Origin: Phytophthora sp. 'mugwort'
Lineage: Eukaryota > Oomycota > Peronosporomycetes > Peronosporales > Peronosporaceae
Direction of reading: 5' to 3'
Assembly: GCA_033558025.1 (NCBI GenBank)
Contig: JAUCEF010000006.1
Coordinates: 1,860,001-1,924,000, forward strand
DNA: 64,000 nucleotides
Shown piece by piece: positions 42,361 to 52,499 of this stretch. The notes beneath the pieces were generated by a model. The model was given only the letters and a program-made list of their open reading frames with translations. It did not search any database and was not told the origin of the DNA. The position numbers were made by a program, and so were the translations under genes. The stretch's first letter is position 1; each line of letters starts with the position of its first letter.

Positions 42361-44136
42361 CTTGACACGGGAGCTCTGCTAGATGTACTAGTATTCACCT
42401 GATCCACCGGTGTGGGGGAGGCAGGCGAATGATACAAGCCAGAGACCGAAGCGCGAGAGTCAGCAAGTGGAGTTGTGAGCGACCCACCGTGAGCGGCAAA
42501 GGGGGCCAGGCGGGAGTGCGGCCGGCCTGCTGTTTTCCCGCGCACGTGAGTTTGTGCCTGTGGTCAGGTTGTTGGGGTGTGTAGCCGAGCCTTTACCATA
42601 AAGTGCCGTACCGTGTGCATGTTCAGTTCTATAGAGCCAAGATACATGAAGACGTTTGTTTGGCAGTAGCCAGTTAAACTCGCGGCTTTCTGTTTGCAGA
42701 GTATTTCGGCGGAAATGTGCCGGGATTTTAGGCGAGGCCAGGAGGCGAAGCCCCGGAGACTTTGCCTTGAGCAACGGCGAAGTCACCTCGTGGCTCTGTC
42801 CAGCAGGCACAACTGCGCCTTCGCGTTCTGGGCTGCCGGCTGTTGACTGCGTCCTGGGGGGATGTCGACAGACACATGCAGAAATCAAGCTGGCACCTTC
42901 AAGACAACAACCGCTGTACTTTTACGTTGGTTACGCTTTTCGGAGCTTGTTCTCTCGTTGAAATGCAGCGACCAACCTGCAGCGGTTAATAGCCCGTGCC
43001 AGTCGATGAATCTCGATTTAGCTGTGGCACGACTGACGCACGTCCGATCAATGCTGCTCACAATGTGACGCAGTGGTGCGGCGTAGCCGGGACTTAAGGC
43101 GCGGAAGAGCCGGCCCGTGGCTTTTGTAGCACTTCAACGGCCCAAATCAGCGCCGGCCGCGACGGCCCAACGCAGCGTGTATTAACGCATACGTAAGTGT
43201 AAGTGTTCTCGGTCTCGCCGGCGAGCCGCGCTGGGCGCTTTTGCGGTGCTTTAGCGGGTTGTCGCGCCAACAGCGCTGAAAGTCCTTTTAAAACCCTTCG
43301 GAAAGTGTAGCTACATCCGCGGCAGCAGCTCTGCACGCGACGGCGGACGCATGTGGTGGCCTTGGCGACAACGCGCGAGGCTGAAAAGAGAGCCCGAAAC
43401 ACCGGCGCTCTGCACGGCGCTATGTCGCGTGAGTGCCCATTGCCGCGATAGGCTCCGCATTACTCACGCCTCTTGCCTTGATCGCTGCGTCGCCGCTAAG
43501 TGCACTTGCATGCCTTATCCTCTCTCGGCGTTAATTGCGACGCGCACGGACTCCGTTATGAGGCGAAGCGAGTGCACTTTGCGAGTGAATGTACACTTGT
43601 CAGCGCGTCGACGCTTAATCAGGCGGTGAACGCACACCGTCAACTGTCCGATTCAACACGCGCTGCTGATACTGCTGGCCATCGGCCACGGTCAATGCGG
43701 TGACGTCTGACGGTACGCCACCAACAATGCCGCGATGGTCCCCCACCAGCAACAGCAGGAAAGGCAGCAACGCTGCACATCTCGACGCGATAAACAGGGA
43801 CTCCCTGAGGGAGCTGTTCGCCCAGGTCTACCCTATCCGTCCGCCACCTACCTCTAATGGTTGGTCAAAGTTAAAGCTATCGGCCACGCGCGACGCGTAA
43901 ATGGCTGCAGCCCGCAGTGCAGGTGCCCATTTCCGACGCCCGGCGTAAACTTCCTCTCGATTTCTCGACTGGGTGCACGGTATATCTTTGTTTCTGAATC
44001 AGTAGCGGATGAGTCTGATATTCTCTCAGTCGCAATGGTTTGTGCGGACATCAAAAGACAACAGCGCTGGGCGATTGCTGCAAGCAAGGTGCAATACTGC
44101 GGATCTGTCTATATGCTGTATATTGAGATATGGCTC
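42361..44136. other. Long intergenic region between the FYVE-PX gene and the SHIPPO gene
   Basis: About 1.8 kb, GC-rich in its first part. Short open frames exist (for example 43094-43402 minus, 102 codons; 43700-43900 plus, 66 codons with SLRELFAQVYPIRPPP), but none shows a recognisable domain. The upstream part should hold the promoter of the FYVE-PX gene. No transposon was recognised. Confidence 0.45.
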
Positions 44137-45786
44137 CTAGGGCTCGTCGTCGGCCCCCGTGGGCTCGGCGGCTCGCACCATGGCGCTGCCTTTGCGGAGT
44201 GATGACTGCTGTGGCTGGCGCAGCGTACGGGCGGATGTCGCTCCAGTCTGTCGTGGTGGCGGCCGCGAGACCTGCAAGTTGCAAGCGTTAGTGACCAATT
44301 TCAAGCAGGTAGTGCAAGCGGGACACGGCGTACCATTGTCGAGGAGCGAGTTACTTGCATCCCGTTGGGTCTGATCTTGGTGTTATGCGAGAAGGTGGCG
44401 AACGAGGACGGCGGCTCGGCGTACGAGCCTGGGCCGGGAGGAATGTCCCCCACTCGCAGCAGCACAGTCTCCTTTCCGTCACACTTGCGCACGGCGCCTG
44501 CGAGCCACGAACTGCGGCTGCTGGGGTTCGCGTGTGGGTCCTTCGGGTCGATAGGACTACCTGGAGGCTGTGGACGCCAACCGGACTTGGGTGACGGCGC
44601 CAATCTGCCGCCGGGACGCTCCGGATTGTACGGCGCGTAGATCGGACCTGGCGAAAACTCGCCCATGTTCTCGCGCGTATGCGTAGCTGACACAAACTGC
44701 AGACGGGTGTTGCCTGTGGCAGGTGTGTGCGGCTTCACTGGCTCCGTTTGCCGCTTACCAAAGCGGTGCTCGTGACCGAACGCATTGCCGCCGTTCTTGC
44801 CGTTCGCGGTATTATTTGGCGTGTGTGGCGTGGTATCTTCGGGTGGCGTAGCGCGAGCTTGTTCTAGCGCCGCAGTGCCCTCAGTTGTGAGCTGGCGGGG
44901 TCTTACGGGCGATGCTGGCATGACCAATACCCCGTTGCGATTGATAACAGACAACCAAGATTCACGGTGCCCACGCCGAGGACTATCCACGTCTGGTAAT
45001 CGCGTTTTGTGAGCTTCAGCACGAGCTGCTGACTTTGGTGAGGGTGGTGCTGCAAACGAGAATCGAGGAGGTGCAGCTTTGCCACCGTTTGAAGCTAGAT
45101 AATTGACGTTGTATTTGGGTCCAGGGCTCTCGACTGCCATGAGTTCGCGTTGGTGGTCTATATCGGTCATATTCACTGCATCGAGCAACACAGTTAGTTT
45201 AAGACTGTCAAATAATAACTCCATTATGTCCCGTATGTACCTTTTTGCGATAAAAATCGACTCGATTTCGGGAAGGACATTTTCGGTGCCCTCGTCTTGA
45301 TCGAGTTGATGTTGTCGTTATAGTGGCCAGGTGCCCGACCACTTTCTGTCAGCAACAACGGTAATTATATCACGTCAGTCTCATGTATGCCGCCGTACAA
45401 TGACGCAAAGTAACTTCGTAGTACAGTGCACCTTTGCTATGATCGTACCTTTGGTAACTAGGGGCATCTGCGGTGACGGACAACCTTAACACACGAAAAG
45501 TTAGCTTACGGATAGCCTTCGTATCACCCGTCGATGGATGGGGCTTACCGCCGATCCAGCTCTCGCGCTTGCCCCATTTCCGACTTTCGTCCACAGGCCT
45601 GTAATCCGCCTTCATCACAACTTGTGCATTGGCGCGTACGTCTGGTTTGGCGTAGATGGGTCCAGGCGATCGAGCTGATATAAGACAAAGCGAAAGTTAT
45701 GATCAGAAACTGGTAAAACTGTCCTTCACGCTGTCATGCACACCTGGTTCATTGGGGAATCGCTCCGAGCCGCCAAAAATCGACAT
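44137..45786 (-). CDS. SHIPPO/STPGR-type Pro-Gly-rich flagellar protein, 4 exons, 394 aa
   Basis: Exons 45744-45786, 45510-45674, 44334-45175 and 44137-44271 total 1185 nt with a closed frame. Repeated Pro-Gly-Pro-x-Tyr motifs are the STPGR signature: RSPGPIYAKPD, ESPGPKYNVNY, FSPGPIYAPYN, IPPGPGSYAEP. They alternate with Arg/Ser-rich stretches (KRESWIGGKP, RRGHRESWLSV). Proteins of this type (ODF3/CIMAP-like) bind inside or along axonemal microtubules. Together with CFAP251 this supports a flagellated life stage. The 334-nt second intron is long for this window; an alternative donor at the preceding GGTAAGCC would also keep frame, so the end of exon 2 is uncertain. Without the last exon the protein would end at residue ~356. 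Confidence 0.8.
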
Positions 45787-46110
45787 GGGGCCTTTGTACT
45801 AATGTCGCGTTGGCCCTCCGGGCGACCCCACGAGTAGGACAAGACTCGCACCAGTTTGGTTGGCTGGATGTGGCCTGACCTACCGTTCACCACTCCGTTC
45901 ATCATCGAAATAGCCAGCTATTTCAAGCTGGAGATAAGCTTGGCATCACATAACTAAATGCCTAATGATCGCGATATGATACAATAATATTGTATCATTG
46001 AAGCATGTTATCAATCGCCACTGTTGTTCATGCTCACGCAACATATTTGCCATTAGCGCAACTCAATCTCACATTACTATTTGGACGGCTGGTAACTCCG
46101 CTCAATTAGC
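45787..46110. promoter_or_regulatory. Divergent promoter region between the SHIPPO gene and ATP10
   Basis: 324 bp between two divergent start codons. It contains a short palindrome-like 'atgatacaataatattgtatcatt' region (near 45975-45999) with AT-rich arms. No canonical element can be assigned with confidence. Confidence 0.4.
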
Positions 46111-47001
46111 ATGTTACGGACGTCCCATCGCGCGACGTCGGCGCTGCGCCGCTGCCGCGTGCCGCACCGCGCTACATTCTTCAGCTCCCCGGATGTGGCC
46201 AAGGGTCAGAATACGCCGCCCGCCGTCTCCGGATCCCCTGACAATCCTAAGAAAATCCTGTCCATACGCGCGTCCCCGGCCCAGAACTTACGCAACGCTC
46301 TCGAAGCTTTGGACGAGATGATTGAGGAGGCGGACCGCAAGGTGGAGAAGAAGTACCGCCCCAACATGTTCGCGGAGTTCAAGCAACTTAACGACACGGA
46401 GGGCAAAGTGCTGGAAGGCAGCGAGACGCTCATCGAGGTGGACAAGGCCAAGAGCGTCCCGTCCTTGAAGGTGGACACGTTAGACGGCAAGCAGGTGGAC
46501 ATCCAGAGCTTCATGACTAAGGGCAAGGCCACGCTCGTGCTCACGGCCTTCAAGAACTACGGGTTGGATATGCTGCCGGCCTGGCGGGACGGCTTCGTGG
46601 CTGACTTTGTGGACAGCCGGGTCCAAACTGTCACGCTCAACGTGATCGAGGACTGGTACATGAAGCTTGTGAGTGGTAGTATTACCCGCGGCCTGCAGGA
46701 GAAGATCCCCAAGGAGCTGCATGCGTCCACATTCGCGCACTTTGGACGCTGCGACGAGTTCCGGACGCTCATGGCTCTAGACAACAGCTTCGTGGGATAC
46801 GCCCATCTTGTAGACGGCAAAGGACGCATCCGTTGGATGTACGTTGGTGATTGATGCGGTTGGTTGCGTAGGTTGTAGACTGATCTGTGTTTTTTTTTTT
46901 CTTGTAGTGCGGGAGGTCCAGCGACGCCGAAGGAATTGGAGAGGTTAGCGAAGGTGACCAAGCAGCTGCTGGCACAGAGCGCTCAGTCCGGTCGTCGATA
47001 A
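46111..47001 (+). CDS. ATP10: Mitochondrial ATP synthase assembly factor ATP10 homologue, 2 exons, 273 aa
   Basis: ATP10 is an inner-membrane chaperone for subunit 6 of the Fo sector in yeast. Exon 1 is 46111-46846 and exon 2 is 46916-47001, with a 69-nt intron. The N-terminus (MLRTSHRATSALRRCRVPHR) is a typical Arg-rich mitochondrial presequence. The core follows the ATP10 pattern: SVPSLKVDTLDGKQVDIQSF, KATLVLTAFKNYG, AWRDGFVADFVDSRVQ, VTLNVIEDWYMKL, then SFVGYAHLVDGKGRIRWMYVG and GPATPKELERLAKVTKQLL. The thioredoxin-like strand order and the GxIRW block near the end are characteristic. The acceptor I used (GCGGGAG) keeps frame; the stronger-looking TTGTAG 9 nt upstream would shift it. Confidence 0.87.
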
Positions 47002-47205
47002 GCAGATAGATGTCATTCGCTTAAAAAAAATTTTGCACATGTTATCACACACCTAAATTGCCACTGAAACAAAAAGCGCGAAACTTGAGAGAAGAAAAAA
47101 ACTCGCCAACACACGGTTTGCGGAAAAATACGAAATGATAAACGCAGGGAAGGCGGCCGTATTGGTAATGTTGTAGTGTACAGGCACTGATGTCATGCCT
47201 GGATT

Positions 47206-49056
47206 CTAGCTGGAGACCGTCGTAACGGGTGTGACGACAGCTCCTCCTCTCACAGCAGAAACTGGAGTGACCTCGACAGTGATATTCACCGCATCCAAGT
47301 CCACGTTGCTCTTGCACATTGGACATGACTGATGACATGAAGAACGTATTAGTGTCGGGGCCACGCAGTCTGTTGCACTTGCGCAAACGTACCGTGTTGC
47401 GTCTCAGCCACTCATCAATGCAATCAACGTGGAAAATGTGCTTGCAGGGTAGATTCCGAACGTCTTCACCGTCTTCAAACTCGATCTACCAGGTTTAAGG
47501 GGTTAGGCAAAGCATGAAAAAAATACAAATTGGGATATGCGTACCAAGCAAATGGGGCAGACATCTTCATTTTCTGTCAAACCATTTTTAGCTGGATCGA
47601 GTTGCTCTATTGGAACTGCTGGGTTCCGCTCCGCACGGTTATATTTCGAAATCCTTAGTTGGTCCAGTCTTTCCTTCGTCACACCACGCACCACTGCAGC
47701 ACCGCGCATCTGAGCAGTACGCAGCTACATAGAACAAGTGACAAACGGTGGTTAGCAATGATTTTTGGTTTGTGTTTTTAAAAAACTTAAGAAAATACTT
47801 GCATTGCGTCGATCTGCGCGTCTCCAACGAAGTAAAAGAACCAATAGAACGAACACGACTGTGACGATGAAAGCACCAATCACGTAAACTAGTGACTCTG
47901 GGTCTAGTGGGAGCGTGTTGGTAGCCGCATCCGTAGTCACTGCGTCCGTAGTGTTATAAACCCACACGTCACCGAGTTGGCTTTGGTAGCTCCCACCGTG
48001 AATTACCATACTATCTCCGCGCCAAAGCGCCGCGCGATGATTGTAGCGCAGTGATGGAGACGGATCGTCATTCTCAATGACAGCATGCCGTGCTTCCATC
48101 GCCTTAGTGTTAAAGTCAAATTTCCCAAGAACAATGTCTTCGTACACGTATCCATTGGAGCTTTGCTGTGGTTTATAATACCCTCCAAAGAACCACATAC
48201 TGGATCCTTTAGTGGTGACAATCGACGTGTAGGCGCGAGGGACGCTAGTTGACGGCGTGATACTCATCCATTCGTTTTGGCTAAAGTCGTAGACCCAGAC
48301 GTCGTCCAGCAAGGTCCAGCTTGAAAACAACAAGTGTCGACCACTATATGCGAGCAGATAAGCCTCGCTTTTCTCGCTATCGTCATGTAACAAGGAAACT
48401 GAGTGAGAAAATCGAGTAGGAGGCTGCAGATTTCCGGTTGGCTCCATTTTTGTCCATATGTACGTGCTGAGGTCGTATCTCCACAGATCATTGTAGTCGA
48501 CGGGAGGTTCCTGACCTTTCTCGTCGTACGCAATCCCACCAAACATGAACAAATAGTCATTGTGAATAACGATACCAGCCTCTGATCTCGCGTCTGGTAC
48601 ATCACTCACCAAACTCGGATCCATAGTCCATTCTGGTGTACTAGCGAGTAATGAGAGCCGCCAAACATCGTTGTACTGCACCACTGGAACGCTGTTACTC
48701 ATCATGGGCAAAACTCCATCAGTCTCCGTAGCCCAGAGCGACAGTCCTCCAAACACGATAAACTCGTTGACAGTAGTGTTTGTATGGAGTATTCCAGCAT
48801 GGTGAAAGCGGTTCGAAGGTCGGTTGTTCCCGACTGGCAGTTCAGCCCATTGTCTATCAACAAGGTCAAATACCCACGTGTCGTTATACTCGATGTCTTG
48901 GTCTGCCGCGTTCGTACTGATACCTCCGAAGAGATACAAATTATCATCAAAGGCGATGATAGCGTGAGCAGAACGTCTCTTGGGCTGCACTGCAGCCGAA
49001 CCGAACGATGTGCCCCATAGTTGCGTCCACCGCGCTGAGGGTATCATTTCTGCCAT
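47206..49056 (-). CDS. Kelch-repeat, single-membrane-segment, RING-H2 protein, 4 exons, 549 aa
   Basis: Exons 47803-49056, 47545-47724, 47393-47485 and 47206-47328 total 1650 nt with a closed frame. Residues ~20-370 form a Kelch propeller with repeated GG/YNDxW patterns ([69 protein letters not shown]). One membrane helix follows ([20 protein letters not shown]), then a cytosolic basic stretch and a RING-H2 finger (CPICL, then [25 protein letters not shown]). The likely topology is an extracellular or lumenal Kelch domain and a cytosolic ubiquitin-ligase finger. Intron 1 appears to use a GC donor (AAT|GCAAGT at 47797-47802); the GT donor 4 nt further in would break the frame. Confidence 0.88.
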
Positions 49057-49439
49057 CGTCTCCTTAGTAGAGCAAGAATTCTACCTGATGAGTGCTAGGA
49101 ATGCACGATGCTGGCCGTTGCAAACCAAAAATGCAGCATACCCATTTATTGCCCAGCAGAACCCACAATCCCTATATTTAGAAGTTACACGTATAATATA
49201 TAGTAACATTTTTAAATGGTCTTTTAGAACATGGAACACGGCAATATCCTAAGGAACACTACTGATAATATCAAATTCACACTCAGGAGTAAATGCAATA
49301 TGTACTGAAAGCTTTTACCCGCAGTAGCTATGTATACGGAAAGGAATCGTTGAATCGATCAAAGTATTTGCGACGTGCAAGCTACTGATCCCGTCGAGAA
49401 CTGCTGTCATTTTCTCTTGGAACGTATAAAATTTGCATC
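49057..49439. other. AT-rich spacer between the Kelch-RING gene and its decayed paralogue
   Basis: Promoter side of the Kelch-RING gene. No gene recognised. Confidence 0.45.
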
Positions 49440-49689
49440 CATTGTCAATTTCACTTTAAAAAGAAATTGTGCAAGGGGTTAAGCGAGTCTAACGTAACGA
49501 GACTCTGTCGACCAACATGGGAGAACGGGAACAAATACAGGTCCCGTTCGGCACGACGCCGAAGTAGATGGCGAATCAGCCGCACAAAGATCGCTACGAT
49601 AACCAAGGCACCTATAGGTAAACAAAATAGTATAATGGCGACTCGGTATTAAATTCTGATCCATCAGATGCCACATAATCGATCGTTTG

Positions 49690-50220
49690 GATGGTTGTCG
49701 TATCCATATCCGAGCTGCTTGTAGGATTCGCTGTTCGAACCACCGTTGCTCATTTCGGTATAATTTGTGCCCATTCCAGTGATATCTGTGTAACTACTTG
49801 AAGCGTCAGTACTCGTTAGGAAGGAGCTTGCATTCTTGCCTACGCCCGAGTAACTTTGGCTGTGTGAGGTAATTTTGACTGTTTGAACGTAGGTAGCTAA
49901 CCCCACATCGCTTGAATAGCTTCGGCTACTTGAAGCTTCATTGCTCGTGTGGAAGAAACTCGCGTTTACCCCCGCAACGTTTGAATAGGTGTGACTACCT
50001 GAAGCGACTGTGACTACCTGAAGAATTGCGACTCGTATTTATCCCAATGTCACCTGCGTAGCTTTGACTGTTTGAGTCGTAATTGCTCGTTTGAATGAAA
50101 TCTCCGACGTCATCTGCGTAGCTTTGACTGTGAGACGTATCCTCGCTCCCTTCAAAGTTTATACTATCCATCGCGGTATCTACTGCAGGACTTTGGCTAC
50201 CGGCATCCATCCCTCCATCT
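49690..50220 (-). repeat. Diverged tandem repeat encoding a Ser/Tyr-rich stalk
   Basis: About seven units of 57-72 bp. In protein terms they read SHSQSYADDVG, NSQSYAGDIG, GSHTYSNVAG, SRSYSSDVG, SHSQSYSGVG, SSYTDITGMG and NSESYKQLG, each followed by a spacer ending in Thr/Asn/Ser. The nucleotide core 'agtcaaagctacgca' is shared exactly by the two units at 50051-50130. Such repeats usually form an extended, probably O-glycosylated stalk between a propeller and the membrane. Confidence 0.7.
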
Positions 50221-50944
50221 CCAAGATGACTTTGGTTTCCAGAAAACCTCGTGCCCACGTCTATATATCACTCGAGTCGTCTTGGCTGAGCGACACATCA
50301 TCATTCGTTTGGATATAAGTCGTGTTATAGACCCACACATCGCCAAAGTGAGTATTCTGAAAGGTACCGCCATGGATCACCATGCTGTCTCCTCGCCAAA
50401 GGCCTGCGCGATGGCCATAGCGTAATGATGGAGACGAGTCATTATCCTCGACTTGAGCAACCCACCACATCTGCAGTTCCTTGTGTGTCAAATCCAGCTC
50501 TCCAAGAAATGTGTCTTCGTGGACATACGCAGTAGAACTCTCCCTCGGTTTGTCATACCCGCCAAAGAACCACATTTCGAGGTTTTGTGTAATGACAATT
50601 GATGTGTCCGCGCACGGGACGTTCCACGTTGGTATTATGGGCATCCATTCGTTTTGACTGAAGTTGAAAACCCAAATATCATCCAACGTTTGCCAAGTCA
50701 AGTTGGAGAATAAGTGATTTCCGCCGTACACAAGCAGATTTGGCACAATCTTTATACGGGGATCGTGCATGATTGGACTGAGAAAAACGCGTGGGAGGTA
50801 GACTTCCACTTGGGTCAAGCTTTTCCCATATATAAGTCTTCAAGTCATATCTCCACAGGTCGTTGTAGGCAATCTGGGAACGATCAACCGGATCATATCC
50901 GATTCACCAAACACGAATAGGTTATCGTCGTGAACGACAATGCC

Positions 50945-51080
50945 AGTGGCAAATGGATCCACTTCCATCCGGTTCTGCCATTGTACCGAGTGCGCGACTC
51001 CATACTACTGCATACTCCTGTGTGGAGTCGCGCACTCGGTACAATGGCAGAACCGGATGGAAGTGGATCCATTTGCCACT
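50945..51080. repeat. Perfect 58-bp inverted repeat with 20-nt loop (foldback duplication)
   Basis: 50945-51002 and 51023-51080 are exact reverse complements; the loop is 51003-51022. The right arm is in register with the Kelch paralogue (WQMDP then SGSAIVPSARLHTG), so it is the original sequence. The left arm is an inverted copy that interrupts the following Kelch block. It looks like a replication template-switch event. Confidence 0.93.
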
Positions 51081-51486
51081 TTGGCGACTATTCCGATAGA
51101 GGAAAACGCCATATGTCGTTGTAGTCTACATTGACCACCCCCGATATCCCCCAAAAATGATAAATTCGTCGATTGTAGCGTTTGAGTGTAATGCTCCAGA
51201 ATGATAATAACGAGATGGAGGTCGGCTACTCCCTGTCAATTCTGGTCCAACATCGTTGTACTAGGTTAAATACCCACGTGTCGTGGAGCGCAAAGTATTT
51301 GCCGGCTGAGTTCTTGTAGATTCCACCGAAGATGTAAAGGTTATCCAGGAAGGAAATGATGGCATGGCCAATCCGCCCCAAAGGCTGCTCTGTAGCGGGA
51401 CCGACAGATGAATTCCAGAGCTGAGTCCATTTACTTGGAGGCACAATACCCATACACGCAGACATGTCACGAAGTAAGGGCACCAA

Positions 51487-52499
51487 TTCGAAATGAAGGC
51501 CAAGTGTGGACTACTTTCTGTCTGCTTCTCCTTATAGCCATCTCGAGTCAGAACACGTAATTCTCTAAATAGATACGTGGAGCAAATGTTTGCAATGACA
51601 TTTTCAACCGGAGACAGATCTATCATTTATCGTATCGATTTAAGTTGTTCCACACTGTAACTTTTGATTGGGCCCCAAATATGTGCGGGGTGTCCACGAG
51701 CTTCATGTTATGAGCACCTACACATTCCAAGATAATCGAGATGCTTTCGTAGGTCAATAGCCAGCGCTCAGCTGATATAGTTCTAGCTATGTGGGAAACT
51801 GACGGCATCAATGCTGAATACTGGTCTTTTCTCTGGTCTTTTCTAAGTTAGTGAAATCAGCTCTGGAAATCCGCTGTTTGGCTCGACTAGTAAAGCGTTC
51901 TACCTGCATTCAACGATAGTATGAACGTCTTTGGCGAGAGAAGCACTATTACAGCCGGCGAAATGGTGTTTGGCGATGCGTGGCGAGTTTCATCCTATTT
52001 ACTAGTTCAACGATATAGACCGAATATCAGTAAGGAGCAATTGATCGTCGCCGCTTTCGTCACACAAGAGCATTGCATTCGAGCGCTATTGTCGACGAGT
52101 TCACCATTTTTAAGGACGATCGCGTGCGAGAGAGCTATTGTATAATGATATCTGGCGGCTTTCGCTAGCCGGGCCTTGAGAACAGACTCTTCCGATTCGA
52201 AAATATATATATATGGTATCGCAATTTTCATGTCGATCTAATCCACTTTAGACAAAAGCCCACCGGATATTTTGCCAAAAATCCATCGACAATCTTCCTT
52301 TTTTCAGATCAGCATATCACATATATCTTACTTCTACGAAGTAACGAATAAATACCTTCTTGATTTCCCTCGTTTACGAGCTCCGGTGTCCATGCTACGA
52401 GTAATGAACGGGCTTGTTGCAAATATCTGCTTTTACCTGGCAGATCCCGAGAACTCACTGCTAAAATCTCCATTGGGATCACATTTCATGACAGTATTT
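51487..52499. other. Gene-free stretch, about 1 kb
   Basis: No supportable gene; AT-rich with short chance frames only. The phrase 'actggtcttttctctggtcttttctaag' at 51820-51848 is a short tandem duplication. Confidence 0.45.

Larger units (their letters stand above)
49440..51486 (-). pseudogene. Decayed Kelch paralogue with Ser/Tyr-repeat stalk and membrane segment
   Basis: Head-to-tail tandem copy of the Kelch-RING gene. The N-terminal part (from about 51459, SKWTQLWNSSVGPA) and LGRIGHAIISFLDNLYIFGG match the neighbour. The middle includes WRFPLSE, stop, SPKWQMDP and [14 protein letters not shown] in shifting frames. The C-terminal propeller is [44 protein letters not shown] and [10 protein letters not shown]. 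The tail then differs. Instead of going straight to the helix, it has about seven units of 19-24 residues built on SHSQSY(A/S)xxVG (49690-50220), then a membrane helix (AIILFCLPIGALVIVAIFV) and an Arg-rich end with no RING. Lesions: a frameshift after WTRIDRE, a TAG after DDSSDI, a 19-bp tandem duplication near 49985-50022 that shifts the frame, and a 58-bp foldback at 50945-51080. Confidence 0.75.

Noticed and set aside
43094..43402. 102-codon Arg-rich minus-strand frame in the long GC-rich intergenic region
   Set aside because: No domain and Arg/Ala composition typical of GC-rich chance frames; no convincing start context.
49690..50220. Possible CRISPR-like array because of the regular repeats
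   Set aside because: The repeats are coding, diverged, of unequal length and without distinct spacers, in a eukaryotic gene remnant.
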